From Nocardioides daejeonensis (GTDB taxonomy: Bacteria > Actinomycetota > Actinomycetes > Propionibacteriales > Nocardioidaceae), in the NCBI RefSeq assembly GCF_003194585.1, contig NZ_QHKZ01000011.1:1-64000 (forward strand): a stretch of 64,000 nucleotides of DNA, written 5' to 3'. Under the pieces are notes generated by a model, which saw only the letters and a program-made list of their open reading frames with translations, did no database searches and was not told the origin of the DNA. Below, piece by piece: positions 31,894-40,359 of this stretch (its first letter is position 1; each line of letters begins with the position of its first letter). The position numbers were made by a program, and so were the translations under genes.

Positions 31894-33147
31894 ATGAGCG
31901 CATTGGGCACGCCCGAGCAGCTGGCGCTGGAGGCGAAGCTGATCGCGATGCTTCAGCACCCTGACCTGGTGGCCGCCACCGAGCGGGTGCGGAACCTCTA
32001 TCTCGCCGATCCGGTCAACGGCGCCACTCCTGCAGGCACGGCCACCGCGGAGTCCGCTGCGGTCAACCTGGTCGCCGGCTCGACCGGCCATGCGCTGGTC
32101 TCCGACCCCGCTCGCCCGGTCTTCTTCTGGGGCGCCTGCGCACCACACAGCTGGCACGGTCTCGAGGTGCCGGGCACCGGGTACGGGATCGACAACCCCG
32201 ACAACGTGCACCGCCGGTGCGCCATCGACGGAGTCTCCACCTACCGGATCCGCGCGCAGCTTCCCGCCCGACCGGCCGCCCAGTTCTCCTTCATCAGCTA
32301 CGGCGGCCCGGAGGGCGAGCTGCCCGTCACGCGGGAGGGGGCCGAGATCGCCGACGTCCTGCTCTCCGCGCAGGTCGAGGCAGACGACGAGGGCCGGTTC
32401 GAGGTCACCGTCGGGCCGGAGCCAGTGCCCGGGTCGCGCCACCACCTGACCTCGACGCCGACCAGCACCTGGCTTCTGGTGCGCGATGCGCTGACCGACT
32501 GGGAGACCCAGGAGCCGCTGCATCTGGAGATCGACCGGATCGCCGGTCCCGATGCGCCGTCCGCCCCCACCGATGAGGAGCTGGTGACGCGGGCCGTCGC
32601 GATCGCCGACCGGCTCGGCGCCTACTGGCTGGCCTACGACAACGAGTTCATCTTCAGCCGGCCGGTCAACACCTTGCCCGAGCCACGGGTGCGCCCGTTC
32701 GGCGCCGCCGTCACGACGGCGTACGAGGTGGCGGAAGGGCACGGCCTCTTCGTGGTCATCGATCCCCTCGGCAGCGACTACGTCGGTGTCGAAGTCACCG
32801 ATCCGTGGGGTGTCACCCGCCCCAGCGTCGAGGCGACCGGCGGGCTCAACAACCGCCAGCTGCGTCGCGACGCGGATGGTCTGCTCCGCTACTGGATCGG
32901 GCCGGTCGACCCGGGCGTGCACAACTGGGTCGACACCGGTGGCATCGACGCCGGGATCCTCGCGGTGCGGTGGCAGGGCGGGGCCATGGCGGCGGCGGGT
33001 GCGCGAGCGGTCGTCGAGCTGCGCCACGCTCCCGTGGCCGAGGCGGCCGGGCTCTTCCCCGCTGGGCATGCGATCACCGCGGCGGAGCGGGCCGACCAGC
33101 TGCGCCTGCGGCGGACGGCGTTCGAACGCCGGCTCGCGCCTCAGTAG
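31894..33147 (+). CDS. Uncharacterised protein, weakly DUF1214-like, of the catabolic island
   Basis: A 417-residue protein starting at ATG 31894 with a strong GGCGGAGGAG site upstream. I cannot assign it firmly. The C-terminal half (PFGAAVTTAYEVAEGHGLFV, DPLGSDYVGVEVTDPWG, DGLLRYWIGPVDPGVHNWVD) recalls DUF1214-type beta-sandwich proteins; the N-terminal third (LVAATERVRNLYLADP) is helical. No signal peptide, no membrane segment and no obvious active site. It ends the rightward catabolic series, 51 bases after the KstD-like gene and 10 bases before purC. Probably accessory to the same pathway. Confidence 0.7.
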   Translation: MSALGTPEQLALEAKLIAMLQHPDLVAATERVRNLYLADPVNGATPAGTATAESAAVNLVAGSTGHALVSDPARPVFFWGACAPHSWHGLEVPGTGYGIDNPDNVHRRCAIDGVSTYRIRAQLPARPAAQFSFISYGGPEGELPVTREGAEIADVLLSAQVEADDEGRFEVTVGPEPVPGSRHHLTSTPTSTWLLVRDALTDWETQEPLHLEIDRIAGPDAPSAPTDEELVTRAVAIADRLGAYWLAYDNEFIFSRPVNTLPEPRVRPFGAAVTTAYEVAEGHGLFVVIDPLGSDYVGVEVTDPWGVTRPSVEATGGLNNRQLRRDADGLLRYWIGPVDPGVHNWVDTGGIDAGILAVRWQGGAMAAAGARAVVELRHAPVAEAAGLFPAGHAITAAERADQLRLRRTAFERRLAPQ

Positions 33148-33157
33148 GGTGGAGCGT

Positions 33158-34051
33158 GTGAGTTCGGAGCTGAACATCCCGCCCGCGCCGGCGATCCCCG
33201 GCACCACCCATCTCCATTCGGGGAAGGTGCGCGACCTGTACCGGATCGACGAGGGCGAGCACGCCGGCAAGCTCCTCATGGTGGCTAGCGACCGGATCAG
33301 CGCCTACGACTTCGTGCTCGACACCACGATCCCCGACAAGGGCGAGATCCTGACCCGCATGTCGCTGTGGTGGTTCGAGCAGCTGGGCGTGCCGCACCAC
33401 GTGCTCTCCGTCGATGTGCCCGAGTCGGTGCTCGGCCGCGCGGTGATCTGTGAGCCGTTGGAGATGTACCCGGTCGAATGCGTGGCGCGCGGCTACCTCA
33501 CCGGCTCCGGCCTCGCCGACTACCGTGCGACCGGTGCGGTCTGCGGTGTCGCGCTCCCTGACGGCCTCGACGACGGCTCCCGTCTCCCCGAGCCGATCTT
33601 CACGCCGGCCACCAAGGCCGCCGTGGGTGACCACGACGAGAACGTCTCCTTCGAGGCCGTCGTCGCGCAGATCGGTGCCGAGCCAGCTGCGTCGTTGCGG
33701 TCCGCCACCTTGGAGATCTACGGTCGCGCAGAGACGATCGCCCGCGAGCGCGGGATCATCCTCGCCGACACCAAGTTCGAGTTCGGCGTGCGCGACGACG
33801 GCACGCTGGTGCTCGGTGACGAGGTGCTCACCCCGGACTCCTCCCGCTTCTGGCCCGCCGCCGAGTGGGAGCCGGGCCGCACCCAGCCGTCGTTCGACAA
33901 GCAGATCGTGCGCAACTGGTTGACGTCTCCTGCCTCCGGCTGGGACCGGAGCTCCGGCGTACGCCCGCCGGCGCTGCCCGACGACGTGGTGGCGCTGACC
34001 CGAGCCAAGTACGTCGAGGCCTACGAGACCCTCACCGGCCTGCGCTTCTGA
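33158..34051 (+). CDS. purC: Phosphoribosylaminoimidazole-succinocarboxamide synthase
   Basis: A 297-residue SAICAR synthetase, which joins CAIR and aspartate with ATP in purine synthesis. GTG 33158 is chosen (an in-frame GTG at 33149 is possible). Family motifs: SGKVRDLY, VASDRISAYDF, PLEMYPVECVARGYLTGSG, ILADTKFEFG, DEVLTPDSSRFW and PSFDKQIVRNWL. It is the first of four purine genes in the window; purS and purQ follow 4 kb downstream, separated by unrelated genes. Confidence 0.96.
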   Translation: MSSELNIPPAPAIPGTTHLHSGKVRDLYRIDEGEHAGKLLMVASDRISAYDFVLDTTIPDKGEILTRMSLWWFEQLGVPHHVLSVDVPESVLGRAVICEPLEMYPVECVARGYLTGSGLADYRATGAVCGVALPDGLDDGSRLPEPIFTPATKAAVGDHDENVSFEAVVAQIGAEPAASLRSATLEIYGRAETIARERGIILADTKFEFGVRDDGTLVLGDEVLTPDSSRFWPAAEWEPGRTQPSFDKQIVRNWLTSPASGWDRSSGVRPPALPDDVVALTRAKYVEAYETLTGLRF

Positions 34052-34064
34052 GCGCGATCACACC

Positions 34065-34496
34065 GTGGGGTTCCGGACCGAGGTCGTCTTCGAGGCCGAG
34101 CGCGAGCGGGTCTTCGACTACCTGACCGATGCCCGGAACCGGCCGGAGTGGCAGGCCAGCCTGCGCGGGATCCGGCCGGTCACGAGCCGGACCGACGGCC
34201 CCGCCGCCACGTGGTACGACGTCACGACCGTCGGTGCGCGTCCTTTGATGCGGGTGACCGAGTGGGCCCGGCCGGCGCGTTGGACCGAGCTCGGGACCTG
34301 GCGGGGGCTGGAGATCTCGCTGACCCTGACCTTCGCCGATCTGGGCACGGAGGCGCCGCTGACACTCGTTGTCGCGCAGACCGAGACGCATGCTCCTGGC
34401 TGGCGCCGTCCGCTCGGCTGGGCCCTCGACCGCCTGGGGCCGCGGGTCGCCATGCGAGACCTCCAGCGAGCTGCCGAGCTCCTGGCCGCGGCCTGA
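34065..34496 (+). CDS. SRPBCC-family (START-like) protein
   Basis: A 143-residue single-domain protein; GTG 34065, 13 bases after purC. The N-terminus FRTEVVFEAERERVFDYLTD followed by RPEWQASLRGIRPV is the usual opening of the polyketide cyclase/SRPBCC helix-grip fold, which binds hydrophobic ligands. No catalytic residues can be named. Probably co-transcribed with purC, but a link to purine synthesis is unlikely. Confidence 0.78.
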   Translation: MGFRTEVVFEAERERVFDYLTDARNRPEWQASLRGIRPVTSRTDGPAATWYDVTTVGARPLMRVTEWARPARWTELGTWRGLEISLTLTFADLGTEAPLTLVVAQTETHAPGWRRPLGWALDRLGPRVAMRDLQRAAELLAAA

Positions 34497-34517
34497 GCCG
34501 ACGGCGACCAGGGCTAC

Positions 34518-35594
34518 TCAGTGCAGCGCCGCGGGAAAGGGGAGGCCCCTCCGGAGCCCGGCGTCGCGACACGCGTTCGCGACCGCGGTGTCCAAGGGAA
34601 TGCCCTGTGCCTCCCGGTCCGCGCGCACCGCGGCGCCACGCTCGCCGGGCAGCAGCACCCCGGATGCGCCGGCAGCCGGCGGCACGGCGTGCACGGCGTC
34701 GACGAGCCGAAGCATCTCCTGATCGAACGCAGCGGGCTCAAGGAACGCCTCGATGCTGATCGCCGCCAGCCAGTAGCCGATCCGCCACTGCGGTCCGAAT
34801 GTCTGGTGGATGCCGGCGCCCGTGCCCGACAGCAGGCCGGCGAGGAGATCGACGACCAACCCCAGGCCGAATCCCTTGTGGCCGCCGCCCTCCGGACCGG
34901 CTCCGAGCAGCAGCAGACCCGCATAGGCGTCGGGGTCGGTGGTGGGCCGCCCCTCCGCATCGACGATCCAGCCGGGCGGCACCTGGCGGCCCTCGCGACG
35001 CGCGACGATCACCTTCGTCCCGGCCGCCGCCGTGACTGCCATGTCGAAGACGAACGGTGCCCGACCACGGATCGGGGCGCCGACCGCGATCGGGTTGGTG
35101 CCGACGGCGGGTGCCGCACCGCCGGGCGGCACCCCGGCCGCGACGGTGTTGGCCATCGCCATGCCGATCATGCCGCGCTCTGCGGCGAGCCGTGCGAAGT
35201 AGCCGGCGGTGCCGAAGTGACAGCCGTTCCGCACCGTGATCATGCCGAGCCCGTGCGCCTGAGCCTTCTCGATGGCGGCGGTCATGGCTCGATGCGCCAC
35301 GACCGGCCCGAAGCCGCGTCCGGCATCCCAAGCCGCGGTCACCGAGGAGCCGCGCAGCTCGGTGATCACCGGAGCCGGCGCCACCACGGCCGACTCCAGG
35401 CCGGGAAGGTAGTGGGGATGGGTGGTCAGGTTGGAGAGGCCGTGCGTCTCGACGCCGGACAGGTCCGCATCGACGATCACCTCAGCACCGACCGACGCGT
35501 CTGAGGCTGGCAGCCCGGCGTCGATGAGCAGCGCGGTGAGCCAAGCGCGGAGCCCCTCGGCGTCGTACCGTGGGCGGCCGTCAGTCCCATCCAT
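34518..35594 (-). CDS. Ldh-family (malate/L-lactate/ureidoglycolate dehydrogenase-type) oxidoreductase
   Basis: A 358-residue NAD(P)-dependent dehydrogenase of the LDH2/MDH2 family. ATG 35594 follows GGAGGAGCTGGC, so the open frame upstream is ignored. Motifs: VIVDADLSGVETHGLSNL (with the THG catalytic segment), VRNGCHFGTAGYFARLA, VGTNPIAVGAP and GHKGFGLGLVVDLLAG. Members reduce 2-ketoacids or oxidise ureidoglycolate, sulfolactate and similar; substrate unknown. It is divergent from the acyl-CoA ligase at 35828. Confidence 0.9.
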   Translation of the reverse strand: MDGTDGRPRYDAEGLRAWLTALLIDAGLPASDASVGAEVIVDADLSGVETHGLSNLTTHPHYLPGLESAVVAPAPVITELRGSSVTAAWDAGRGFGPVVAHRAMTAAIEKAQAHGLGMITVRNGCHFGTAGYFARLAAERGMIGMAMANTVAAGVPPGGAAPAVGTNPIAVGAPIRGRAPFVFDMAVTAAAGTKVIVARREGRQVPPGWIVDAEGRPTTDPDAYAGLLLLGAGPEGGGHKGFGLGLVVDLLAGLLSGTGAGIHQTFGPQWRIGYWLAAISIEAFLEPAAFDQEMLRLVDAVHAVPPAAGASGVLLPGERGAAVRADREAQGIPLDTAVANACRDAGLRRGLPFPAALH

Positions 35595-35827
35595 GCCAGC
35601 TCCTCCGCCCCTGTCGGTCCGCCTCAACCTAGCCCGGAACCACCGACTCCCGGCTGCTGCGTGCCACCAGCCGGTGGCATGGGCCGGCGGTTCCGGGGCC
35701 GAAGGATCGACCGGCGTGTTGGACAACTGCCCAGCGTTGCGGCGCTCGGCTGTGGTCGCAGACCAGTGACGCGGTTGGTTCCCCGCCAGTAGGTTTCTCC
35801 CAACGACCCCGATGATGTGGAGGAACT

Positions 35828-37381
35828 GTGCTCAACTTGGCCTCGTTGCTGGAGGGATCCGCCGAGAAGTACCCGACGCGCGACGCAGTGGTGCTCGGCG
35901 ACGTACGCCTCAACTACGCCCAGGTGAACGGTGCGGCCAACCAGGTCGCCAACCTGCTGGTCAGCCGTGGCATCAAGCCGGGCGACAAGGTGGCGCTGAG
36001 CTGCCCGAACCTGCCGTTCTTCACCGTCGTCTACTACGGCATCCTCAAGGCCGGAGCCACGGTCGTGCCACTCAACGTGCTGCTGAAGGGCCGCGAGGTG
36101 GCCTACCACCTCAACGACTCCGACGCGAAGGCGTACTTCTGCTTCCAGGGCACGCCGGACCTGCCGATCGGCGCCGAGGGACACGCCGGCTTCCTCGAGG
36201 CAGAGGGCTGCGAGCACTTCTTCGTGATCACCGCGGACCCGGCTGCCGAGTCTCCGATCGAGGGCACCGAGACCATGGGCCGGGCCATGGCCACGCAGCC
36301 GCCCACCTTCGAGACGGTCGCCACCGACGAGGACGACACCGCGGTGATCCTCTACACCTCGGGCACGACCGGGCAGCCCAAGGGCGCGGAGCTGCGGCAC
36401 CGCAACATGCACTCCAACGCCTTGGTCGGGGCCGATCTCTTCGGAGCCGACCCGGAGAGCCCCGACACCTATCTGTGTGTGCTGCCGCTCTTCCACTCGT
36501 TCGGGCAGACCGTGATCCAGAATGGCGCGTTCGCCTTCGGCGGCACCGTCGTGATGCTGCCGCGCTTCGAGGCGCAGTCGGCGCTCGGGCTGATGCTGAA
36601 GGAGAAGGTGACCTTCTTCGGCGGCGTACCCACCATGTACTGGGGCCTTCTCGGCGCTCTGGACGACGGCGTCGACGTCACCACGCTCGCGGAGAACCTC
36701 CGGGTCGCCGTCGCGGGCGGCTCGGCACTGCCGGTCGAGGTGCACAAGGACTTCGAGCGCCGCTTCGGCGTGACCATCCTCGAGGGCTACGGCCTCTCGG
36801 AGACCTCGCCGGTCGCCAGCTTCGCCCCGTGGGGGAAGCCGCCACGGGTGGGCTCGATCGGCGTCCCGCTGCCGGGTGTCGAGATGAAGCTGATCGACGA
36901 CGAGTGGAACGACCTTGCCGCGGGGGACGACGTCGTCGGCGAGATCGCGATCAAGGGCCCGAACGTGATGAAGGGCTACTACAAGCGCCCCGACGCCACG
37001 GCCGAGGCGATCCACGACGACTGGTTCCGCACCGGAGACCTGGCCCGCAAGGACGCCGACGGCTACTACTACATCGTCGACCGGTCGAAGGACATGATCA
37101 TCCGCGGCGGCTACAACATCTACCCGCGCGAGATCGAAGAGGTGCTGCTCACCCACCCGGACGTCTCGCTGGCCGCCGTCATCGGCGTCCCGCACGACTC
37201 CCACGGCGAGGAGGTGAAGGCGTTCGTGATCCTCAACCCGGGCGCCACCGTCACCGGCGACGAGCTCGTCGCCTGGGGCAAGGAGCAGATGGCCAACTAC
37301 AAGTACCCGCGCATCGTCGAGATCGTCGACGCCCTGCCGATGACCGCCACCGGCAAGATCCTCAAGCGCGAACTCTCCTGA
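35828..37381 (+). CDS. Long-chain acyl-CoA synthetase (FadD)
   Basis: A 517-residue adenylate-forming ligase. GTG 35828 follows TGGAGGAACT. Motifs: ILYTSGTTGQPKGAEL (about 176-191), EGYGLSETSPVASF, WFRTGDLARKDADGYYYIVDRSKDMI, GGYNIYPREIEE and the terminal lysine region PMTATGKILKREL. All core residues are intact. Third CoA ligase in the window. The downstream palindrome at 37400-37449 separates it from the convergent membrane-protein gene. Confidence 0.93.
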   Translation: MLNLASLLEGSAEKYPTRDAVVLGDVRLNYAQVNGAANQVANLLVSRGIKPGDKVALSCPNLPFFTVVYYGILKAGATVVPLNVLLKGREVAYHLNDSDAKAYFCFQGTPDLPIGAEGHAGFLEAEGCEHFFVITADPAAESPIEGTETMGRAMATQPPTFETVATDEDDTAVILYTSGTTGQPKGAELRHRNMHSNALVGADLFGADPESPDTYLCVLPLFHSFGQTVIQNGAFAFGGTVVMLPRFEAQSALGLMLKEKVTFFGGVPTMYWGLLGALDDGVDVTTLAENLRVAVAGGSALPVEVHKDFERRFGVTILEGYGLSETSPVASFAPWGKPPRVGSIGVPLPGVEMKLIDDEWNDLAAGDDVVGEIAIKGPNVMKGYYKRPDATAEAIHDDWFRTGDLARKDADGYYYIVDRSKDMIIRGGYNIYPREIEEVLLTHPDVSLAAVIGVPHDSHGEEVKAFVILNPGATVTGDELVAWGKEQMANYKYPRIVEIVDALPMTATGKILKRELS

Positions 37382-37399
37382 CGCCGTTCGGGCGTCGGA

Positions 37400-37449
37400 G
37401 GTCGAGCTTGTCGAGACCGTGTCGGAGTGTGGTCTCGACAAGCTCGACC
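37400..37449. terminator. Perfect 19-bp palindrome of the GGTCTCGACAAGCTCGACC type
   Basis: 37400-37418 is perfectly complementary to 37431-37449 with a 12-base loop. It sits between convergent genes, so bidirectional termination is likely. One further arm, with one base changed, occurs alone at 59155-59173. Confidence 0.75.
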
Positions 37450-37455
37450 ACCGGG

Positions 37456-37497
37456 CTGTCGGCTCGAGCGCCGGGGCTGTCGGCTCGAGCGCCGGGG
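37456..37497. repeat. Two exact 21-bp tandem units
   Basis: CTGTCGGCTCGAGCGCCGGGG occurs twice head to tail (37456-37476 and 37477-37497), directly after the 37400-37449 palindrome and just before the end of the leftward membrane-protein gene. Confidence 0.85.
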
Positions 37498-37506
37498 CTG
37501 CCGGAC

Positions 37507-38007
37507 TCAGGCGAAGGGGTTGGGCAGCGCGCCGGGGAGTTCGGCGAGGAGCTCGAGGGCGCGGGCCCGGTGCTTGTGCTCGACGAGCACCTCGTACTTC
37601 GTGGCGACGACGGCGCTGACGGAGGAGAAGTCGCGCTGACCGCGGGTGGTGGCGTAGCCGAGCAGCGCCCAGATCACGCCGAAGAGCGCACCGATCAGGG
37701 CGGTGGAGATCAGCAGGGCCAGCACCGAGCCTTCGCCGAACATCGCGAGGATCAGGCCGACGAAGAGCCCGAGCCAGATGCCTGAGACGGCGCCCAGGGT
37801 GGCGACCCGCCCGGTGGTGAGCCGCCCGGTGATCCGCTCGACCTGCTTGAGGTCGGTGCCCACGATCATGCAGTTCTGCACCGGGAAGCCGCGATCCGCG
37901 AGGTGGTCGACCGTCCGCTGCGCCTCGGGGTAGGTCGGATAGACCGCCAGCGACTGCGGGAACTCCAGGTCGAGCCCGCGGGTGATGCGGGGGTTGGTAG
38001 GTGCCAT
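37507..38007 (-). CDS. General stress protein 17M-like membrane protein
   Basis: A 166-residue protein starting at ATG 38007 (an in-frame ATG three codons upstream is also possible). The N-terminal half matches the GSP17M-type domain: LAVYPTYPEAQRTVDHLADRGF and VGTDLKQVERITGRL. Two membrane segments follow at about residues 70-90 and 93-115 (GIWLGLFVGLILAMFG, ALLISTALIGALFGVIWALLG), then a soluble tail. This small family is common in actinobacteria; the function is unknown. Confidence 0.85.
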   Translation of the reverse strand: MAPTNPRITRGLDLEFPQSLAVYPTYPEAQRTVDHLADRGFPVQNCMIVGTDLKQVERITGRLTTGRVATLGAVSGIWLGLFVGLILAMFGEGSVLALLISTALIGALFGVIWALLGYATTRGQRDFSSVSAVVATKYEVLVEHKHRARALELLAELPGALPNPFA

Positions 38008-38142
38008 GACTCCCATCGTGCCGCACCGGGACAACCGCGCCGCGCCCAGCGCGCCCGCCGACCTGGATGCCGGTCCGCGGCGGGGGAGAGGACCGACTAG
38101 AATCGGCACCGGTCAGCCTTCCGTTGCGCTAGAGGAGTCCCC

Positions 38143-38400
38143 GTGGCCCGGGTCGTCGTCGACGTCATGCTCAAGTCCGAAATTCTCGACCCCCAGGGCA
38201 AGGCGGTGGCCGGAGCGCTGCCGCGGCTCGGCTTCGACGGTGTCCTCGACGTCCGTCAGGGCAAGAGGTTCGAGTTGGAGCTCGAGGGCGAGGTCACGCC
38301 CGAGCGGCTCGCCGAGATCGAGCGGATCGCGGAGACGCTGCTCTCCAACCCGGTGATCGAGGACTTCACGGTCCACGTCGAGTCTCCGGTCGAGGCGTGA
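38143..38400 (+). CDS. purS: Phosphoribosylformylglycinamidine synthase subunit PurS
   Basis: An 85-residue subunit: ARVVVDVMLKSEILDPQGKA, LGFDGVLDVRQGKRFELEL and a C-terminal SNPVIEDFTVHVE. The GTG start follows AGAGGAG. PurS bridges PurQ (glutaminase) and PurL (synthase) in the complex that makes FGAM. The stop lies 5 bases before the purQ ATG. Confidence 0.96.
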   Translation: MARVVVDVMLKSEILDPQGKAVAGALPRLGFDGVLDVRQGKRFELELEGEVTPERLAEIERIAETLLSNPVIEDFTVHVESPVEA

Positions 38401-38405
38401 GCGGC

Positions 38406-39074
38406 ATGCGGGTCGGTGTCGTCACCTTCCCGGGCTCGCTCGACGACGTCGACGCCCAGCGCGCGGTCCGGTTCGGCGGCAACGAGGCCGTGCCGCTGTG
38501 GCACGGCGACCACGACCTGCGGGGTGTCGACGCGGTGGTGCTCCCCGGTGGGTTCTCGTACGGCGACTACCTCCGCTGCGGAGCCATCTCCCGCTTCTCC
38601 CCGGTGATGACCGAGGTCATCGCTGCCGCAGGGAAGGGGATGCCGGTGCTCGGCATCTGCAACGGCTTCCAGATCCTGTGCGAGTCACACCTGCTGCCGG
38701 GTGCGCTCATCCGCAACGACCACCGCAAGTTCGTCTGCCGTGACCAGGTGCTGCGGATCGAGAACAACCGCACACCGTGGACCAGCTCTTACGCAGCGAA
38801 CGCCGAGATCACCGTCGTCCTGAAGAACGGCGAGGGCTCGTACGTCGCCGACGACGAGACGCTCGACCGGCTGGAGGGCGAGGGCCGGGTGGTCGCGCGC
38901 TACCTCGAGGTCAACCCCAACGGGTCGCTGCGCGACATCGCTGGTGTCACCAACGAGCGCGGCAACGTGGTCGGACTGATGCCGCACCCCGAGCACGCGA
39001 TCGAGGACCTCTGCGGTCCGGGCACCGACGGCCTCGGCTTCTTCACGGGGCTGGCCGCCCAGGCGTTCGCATGA
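38406..39074 (+). CDS. purQ: Phosphoribosylformylglycinamidine synthase subunit PurQ
   Basis: A 222-residue class I glutamine amidotransferase. ATG 38406 is chosen over GTG 38397, which lies too close to the GAGG site at 38392. Motifs: VVTFPGSLDD, LPGGFSYGDYLRCGAISRFS, the nucleophile Cys in VLGICNGFQIL and the His-Glu pair in LMPHPEHAIE. It supplies ammonia to PurL. The ATG of the next gene overlaps its stop. Confidence 0.96.
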   Translation: MRVGVVTFPGSLDDVDAQRAVRFGGNEAVPLWHGDHDLRGVDAVVLPGGFSYGDYLRCGAISRFSPVMTEVIAAAGKGMPVLGICNGFQILCESHLLPGALIRNDHRKFVCRDQVLRIENNRTPWTSSYAANAEITVVLKNGEGSYVADDETLDRLEGEGRVVARYLEVNPNGSLRDIAGVTNERGNVVGLMPHPEHAIEDLCGPGTDGLGFFTGLAAQAFA

Positions 39075-39532
39075 GCCAGCCCGCGATGAGCCCGAAGCGT
39101 CTCTTCCGTCTGGTAGCCGTCACCGAGGCCGTCACCTGGGCGATGCTGCTGACCGGCATGGTCCTCAAGTACGGCACCGAGACCACCGAGCTCGGTGTCC
39201 GTATCGGCGGCATGGTGCACGGCGTCGTCTTCATCGCCTACTGCCTCACGACGGTCGTCGTGGGGGTCGACCAGCGGTGGCCGCTGCGGCGTACCCTGCT
39301 CGGTCTGGTCTCGGCCGTCCCGCCCTTCGTCACCGTCTGGTTCGACCTGGCTGGCGAGAAGCGCGGCTGGTTCGGCGACTCCTGGCGACTGCGCACCGAG
39401 GCCGGCTCCGGCCCGGTCGAGAAGGTCACTGCCTGGCTTGTCTCCAAGCCGCTGCAGGGACTCGCGGCCGGCGTCGTCGCCGTCGCTGCCCTGACCGGCG
39501 TCGCCCTGCTGGTCGGCCCGCCTGCCAGCTGA
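39071..39532 (+). CDS. DUF3817 membrane protein
   Basis: A 153-residue integral membrane protein; ATG 39071 overlaps the purQ stop (ATGA). It has the DUF3817 start LFRLVAVTEAVTWAMLLTGMV and GGMVHGVVFIAYCLTT, and four hydrophobic segments. Close linkage with purine genes is seen in other actinobacteria; function unknown. Confidence 0.88.
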   Translation: MSQPAMSPKRLFRLVAVTEAVTWAMLLTGMVLKYGTETTELGVRIGGMVHGVVFIAYCLTTVVVGVDQRWPLRRTLLGLVSAVPPFVTVWFDLAGEKRGWFGDSWRLRTEAGSGPVEKVTAWLVSKPLQGLAAGVVAVAALTGVALLVGPPAS

Positions 39533-39552
39533 CCCGTCCGGCCGCAGCTCTC

Positions 39553-40359
39553 TCAGCCCGCGAGACCGTCGCTGTAGGCGCTCGACACCAGCGCCGCGGC
39601 TGCCTGGGCCGCTCGTGGCGCGGATCCTGTTGCCCGCAGCGTCTTCTCGGCGCGTGTCTCCAGCGCGAGCCGGCGGGTATCGACCAGCGATCGTCGCTCG
39701 GGCTCGCTGAGGTCGGCGTACGCGAGGGCATCGGCGGTGCCGACCAACAGGCCGAGCGCACGGAGAAGCGGAAGCTGTCGCTCCGTCGTCCCCAGCATTG
39801 CGGTGCTCGCCTCGGCCCAGCCGTCGACCACGCGTTCGTGGGCGGCTTCGTCGTCGACGACGAGTCGGAGTGCTGCGCGTACCGCCTCCGGTGGCCACGG
39901 TGCCCCCTCGCGCACGGAGGAGAGGACGTCGGAGGTGCGGGCGACCAGCAGCTCGGCGAGTGCTGCACGCGATGCCGGCTCGACCCGGTCGACGGTGAAG
40001 AGTCGTTCGGCCGCACGCTCGTCAGCTTCGCCCTTGGCGGGGGCGGTGGCTGCCGTCAGCACCTCGACCAGCCTTGCCTGTACGCCGACATCGTCGACCG
40101 CGACCAGCCAGGCAGCGACGTCGTGATCGGGGACGCCGGCCTGGCGTGCCCGGTCGGCGAGCGCGCCTTCGGCTCGGTCGGTGAGCAGGGCCTGCGCCTC
40201 GTCGGGTGAGCCGGCGAGCTCGCCGAGGAGCGTGGTCAGCCGGTCCGTGTCGGGCTGCCGCTCCTCGTCGGAGCCGGAGGAGCAGCCCGACAGCACGAGG
40301 AAGGTAACCAGCGCGCCAGCCGCCAGCGAGCGACGTACGACCCGATCAGTTCGCGCCAC
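39553..40359 (-). CDS. Hypothetical lipoprotein, third gene of the WXG100-like operon
   Basis: A 268-residue protein with a lipoprotein signal (RRSLAAGALVTFLVLSGCSS; lipobox LSGC, Cys26). The mature part is Ala/Leu/Arg/Glu-rich and helical, with no recognised domain. Its start overlaps the end of the 823-residue gene by 14 bases, so the two are translated from one message. It would sit on the outer face of the membrane and might receive or guide the secreted partners; this is inference. Confidence 0.75.
   Translation of the reverse strand: MARTDRVVRRSLAAGALVTFLVLSGCSSGSDEERQPDTDRLTTLLGELAGSPDEAQALLTDRAEGALADRARQAGVPDHDVAAWLVAVDDVGVQARLVEVLTAATAPAKGEADERAAERLFTVDRVEPASRAALAELLVARTSDVLSSVREGAPWPPEAVRAALRLVVDDEAAHERVVDGWAEASTAMLGTTERQLPLLRALGLLVGTADALAYADLSEPERRSLVDTRRLALETRAEKTLRATGSAPRAAQAAAALVSSAYSDGLAG

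Noticed and set aside
35624..38026. An 800-codon minus-strand frame across the FadD gene and its neighbours
   Set aside because: It is antisense to a clear acyl-CoA ligase with intact motifs and has no recognisable domain; the real gene in its 3' upstream part is the 166-residue GSP17M-like protein in another frame.
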